From: Ambrosia x helenae
Taxonomy: Eukaryota; Streptophyta; Magnoliopsida; Asterales; Asteraceae
Length of the DNA stretch: 64,000 nt
NCBI GenBank assembly: GCA_030844895.1
Contig: CM061225.1
Location: 106,592,688-106,656,687, forward strand
Reading direction: 5' to 3'
This document shows, one piece after another, positions 62,448-64,000 of this stretch. The stretch's first letter is position 1. Each line of letters starts with the position of its first letter. A program made the translations under genes and the position numbers. Below the pieces are notes generated by a model that ran no database searches, was not told where the DNA came from, and was given only the letters and a program-made list of their open reading frames with translations.

Positions 62448-62880
62448 CTTATTGTGGGACACTTGGCACTTTCTCAGAGCGCTTTCTTATTCTGTTTTCC
62501 CGCCTACTTCCTTTGCACACTTTTTTTTTTTCTTTTCCTTATTTTTCTCACAAAGCTTAACAAAAAAGTTGATCCTTTCATTGTTCTTTCTTTTCAAAAC
62601 ACTAAACACCATCATCTTTCTTCACTAAATCTGTAACTTCTTCATTCTTCGTCTCCAATAATATATCAAGGCAAGTTTATACTTTTCTTTTAATATTATG
62701 CATTTATTCTCTATCTGGATACTTTATCATTGAGGTTTGATTTTGATTGGGGTTATTTTTTATCTCCTTTATGACATGTGTCGCAAATAATTTGAATTAA
62801 ATCTTTTGATGTTAGTGTTTTTGATCAAAATCATATATCTAATTTTATCTCCTAAACAAAATATGTCATTTTATTTTTTG
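62447..62880. other. Intergenic, pyrimidine-rich then AT-rich
   Basis: 62460-62660 resembles a pyrimidine-rich 5' leader, but the ORFs here are composed of low-complexity Phe/Leu and are not supported. Confidence 0.4.
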
Positions 62881-62885
62881 TTCAA

Positions 62886-62913
62886 CCCGTATAATACACG
62901 GACTCTAACCTAG
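62886..62913 (+). mobile_element. Helitron-type 3' end (candidate)
   Basis: A short stem CCGT/ACGG within CCCGTATAATACACGG is followed after 8 nt by CTAG and T (62910-62914). Of the plant type ACCCGT...ACGGGT...CTAG. The 5' end was not found. Confidence 0.5.
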
Positions 62914-62921
62914 TACATATT

Positions 62922-63041
62922 AAAATAAAGGATAACTCGTGTATTTATCAAAGTTTAAGAACAAAAAATGTAATCTGATACAAAATAAAGGATAACTCGT
63001 GTATTTATCAAAGTTTAAGAACAGAAAATGTAATCTGATAC
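62922..63041. repeat. Tandem duplication, 2 x 60 bp
   Basis: The 60-bp units 62922-62981 and 62982-63041 are nearly identical (one A/G difference near 62964/63024). Each contains GGATAACTCGTGTATTTATC. It starts 8 bases after the Helitron-type CTAG. Confidence 0.9.
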
Positions 63042-64000
63042 AAACCTATTACGAAAAGTGTAACTTAATGAAATAAAAGTTAAAAAGTCAGTAATGTCAT
63101 AAATCACCGAAAATGAACATATATAATGTCATATAACCGATAAGAAACATTTTTACTGAAATAAACAGTTTTATGTTTTATAACAAAAATCCGTACTGGA
63201 AGTCGAAAACTAAGCAATCGGTTATCTAATTTTCAAACGCGTTTAACACCGACACACACCTCTCTAACGTGGCTTTTGCTAACATGAAGGGTTGCATACG
63301 AATCTATCTATACATATAATAAACCAAAGTCATTTTAATGACATGGCACTCAAAGAGGCATTCTCTTTCTTAAGTGTGTCATTTGTCAACCCATGTGACA
63401 TTAAGATATTTTAGAAAAAAAATAATTTAAAAACAAAATTGGATTTTTCACCCACATGTTTCCTCCCATAATTTTTAAACGTTAATATTTTTAATATACG
63501 AGATTTTTTAAAGAAAAAAATTACACCAAATTAACGAGCGTTTTATTATCTTTCCAACGAGTACCATAGTGCTATATAAAAAACGGAGAAATTTTTTTGT
63601 GGGGTTTTGTTCATACAGGAAAAAAACACAAAGTGTTCAAGTAAATCATTAATCATGTATAGACAAGTCACTAATTATGTTTAAATCAGTAAATATAATA
63701 AAAAATTCAACCAGAGCCGAATAGGTTAATAGAGTTATATGTTGTTTTAAGTTAGGTATTAATATTAGTATGTTAGAGTTGTATATTTGTTTAGTATTTA
63801 GGATAGGTGTTAATATTAGAGTTACATTAAAGTTCTACATTCTTTTAGATTAGGTGTTAGCATTGGAGTTGTAAATTGTTAATTTGTTTTATGTTAGATA
63901 TTAATATTAGAGTTATACATCAGTTTATTTCATATGTAAAATTGATGTATCATATTAAATTTCTCAACCCGGGACACTCCTGGGGTATAATCTATTTATG
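63042..64000. repeat. AT-rich intergenic; dispersed repeat at 63715-63993
   Basis: 63042-63714 shows no feature. 63715-63993 is the second copy of the repeat at about 58470-58708, ending in CTCAACCCGGGACACTCC and GGTATAATCTAT. Confidence 0.55.

Noticed and set aside
62338..62636. ORFs through the (TA)n tract
   Set aside because: The Tyr-Ile run is the microsatellite; the rest is pyrimidine-rich leader-like sequence.

Overview
This is nuclear DNA from a flowering plant. It is AT-rich and dominated by nested transposable elements of typical plant families: Ty1/copia elements primed by initiator-Met tRNA, plant L1-type LINEs with an RRM-containing ORF1, MULE, hAT, Tourist and Stowaway elements, Helitron-type ends and tRNA-derived SINEs. 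The copia, LINE and receptor-like-protein sequences resemble those I know from eudicots, and Asteraceae would fit, but that placement is inference. Only one intact host protein-coding gene was found: a leucine-rich-repeat receptor-like protein (30109-32943, +). Nothing bacterial, viral or CRISPR-like was seen.

Layout. 1-1260 holds the first exon of a Mutator/FAR1-type transposase (minus strand), followed by palindromic repeats at 1270-1560. 2178-13730 is a young, nearly complete 11.55-kb Sirevirus-like copia element on the minus strand, with 719-bp LTRs, gag, pol and a large third ORF in the envelope-like position. 14010-16479 is a decayed copia element (+) ending in an LTR. 17202-29601 is a deep nest. 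An old LTR remnant carries a TIR element (17429-18209), which itself carries a 429-bp MULE-type MITE. The same remnant appears to be interrupted by a LINE (18343-29590), and that LINE is split by a copia element (23724-28558, minus) with two apparently identical 174-bp LTRs.

29602-33400 is the receptor-like protein gene, with a duplicated W-box promoter segment, a TATA box, a probable 3'-UTR intron and polyadenylation signals. 33724-36300 contains a Stowaway MITE, a Helitron-type end beside exon-like sequence, and a short unassigned ORF. 36310-41034 is a third copia element (+), broken by stops and frameshifts. 41481-44386 is a MULE with 114-bp TIRs carrying two convergent non-transposase ORFs (a Pack-MULE candidate). 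44848-46103 is a dispersed repeat interrupted by a 911-bp PIF/Harbinger-type element; the same repeat without the insertion lies at 16480-16841. 46617-48607 contains a second copy of the TIR element, two Helitron-type ends and a minisatellite. 48848-49095 is a SINE with a 15-bp target duplication. 49400-50628 is a hAT element (with a nested Tourist MITE) lying beside a decayed C2-domain gene. 52253-60280 holds two more MULE-MITE copies and three broken LINEs on the minus strand, two of which form a chimera. 60828-64000 holds a Tourist MITE, a TIR element bounded by (TA)n tracts, a further Helitron-type end, a 60-bp tandem duplication and a dispersed repeat.

In functional terms the receptor-like protein is the only likely cellular gene. 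Its extracellular LRRs, acidic juxtamembrane stretch, GxxxG transmembrane segment, YxxPhi tail and WRKY-type promoter boxes all point to a cell-surface immune receptor. Everything else is the transposon landscape around it. Target-site duplications read directly from the sequence allow the insertion order to be worked out in many places.
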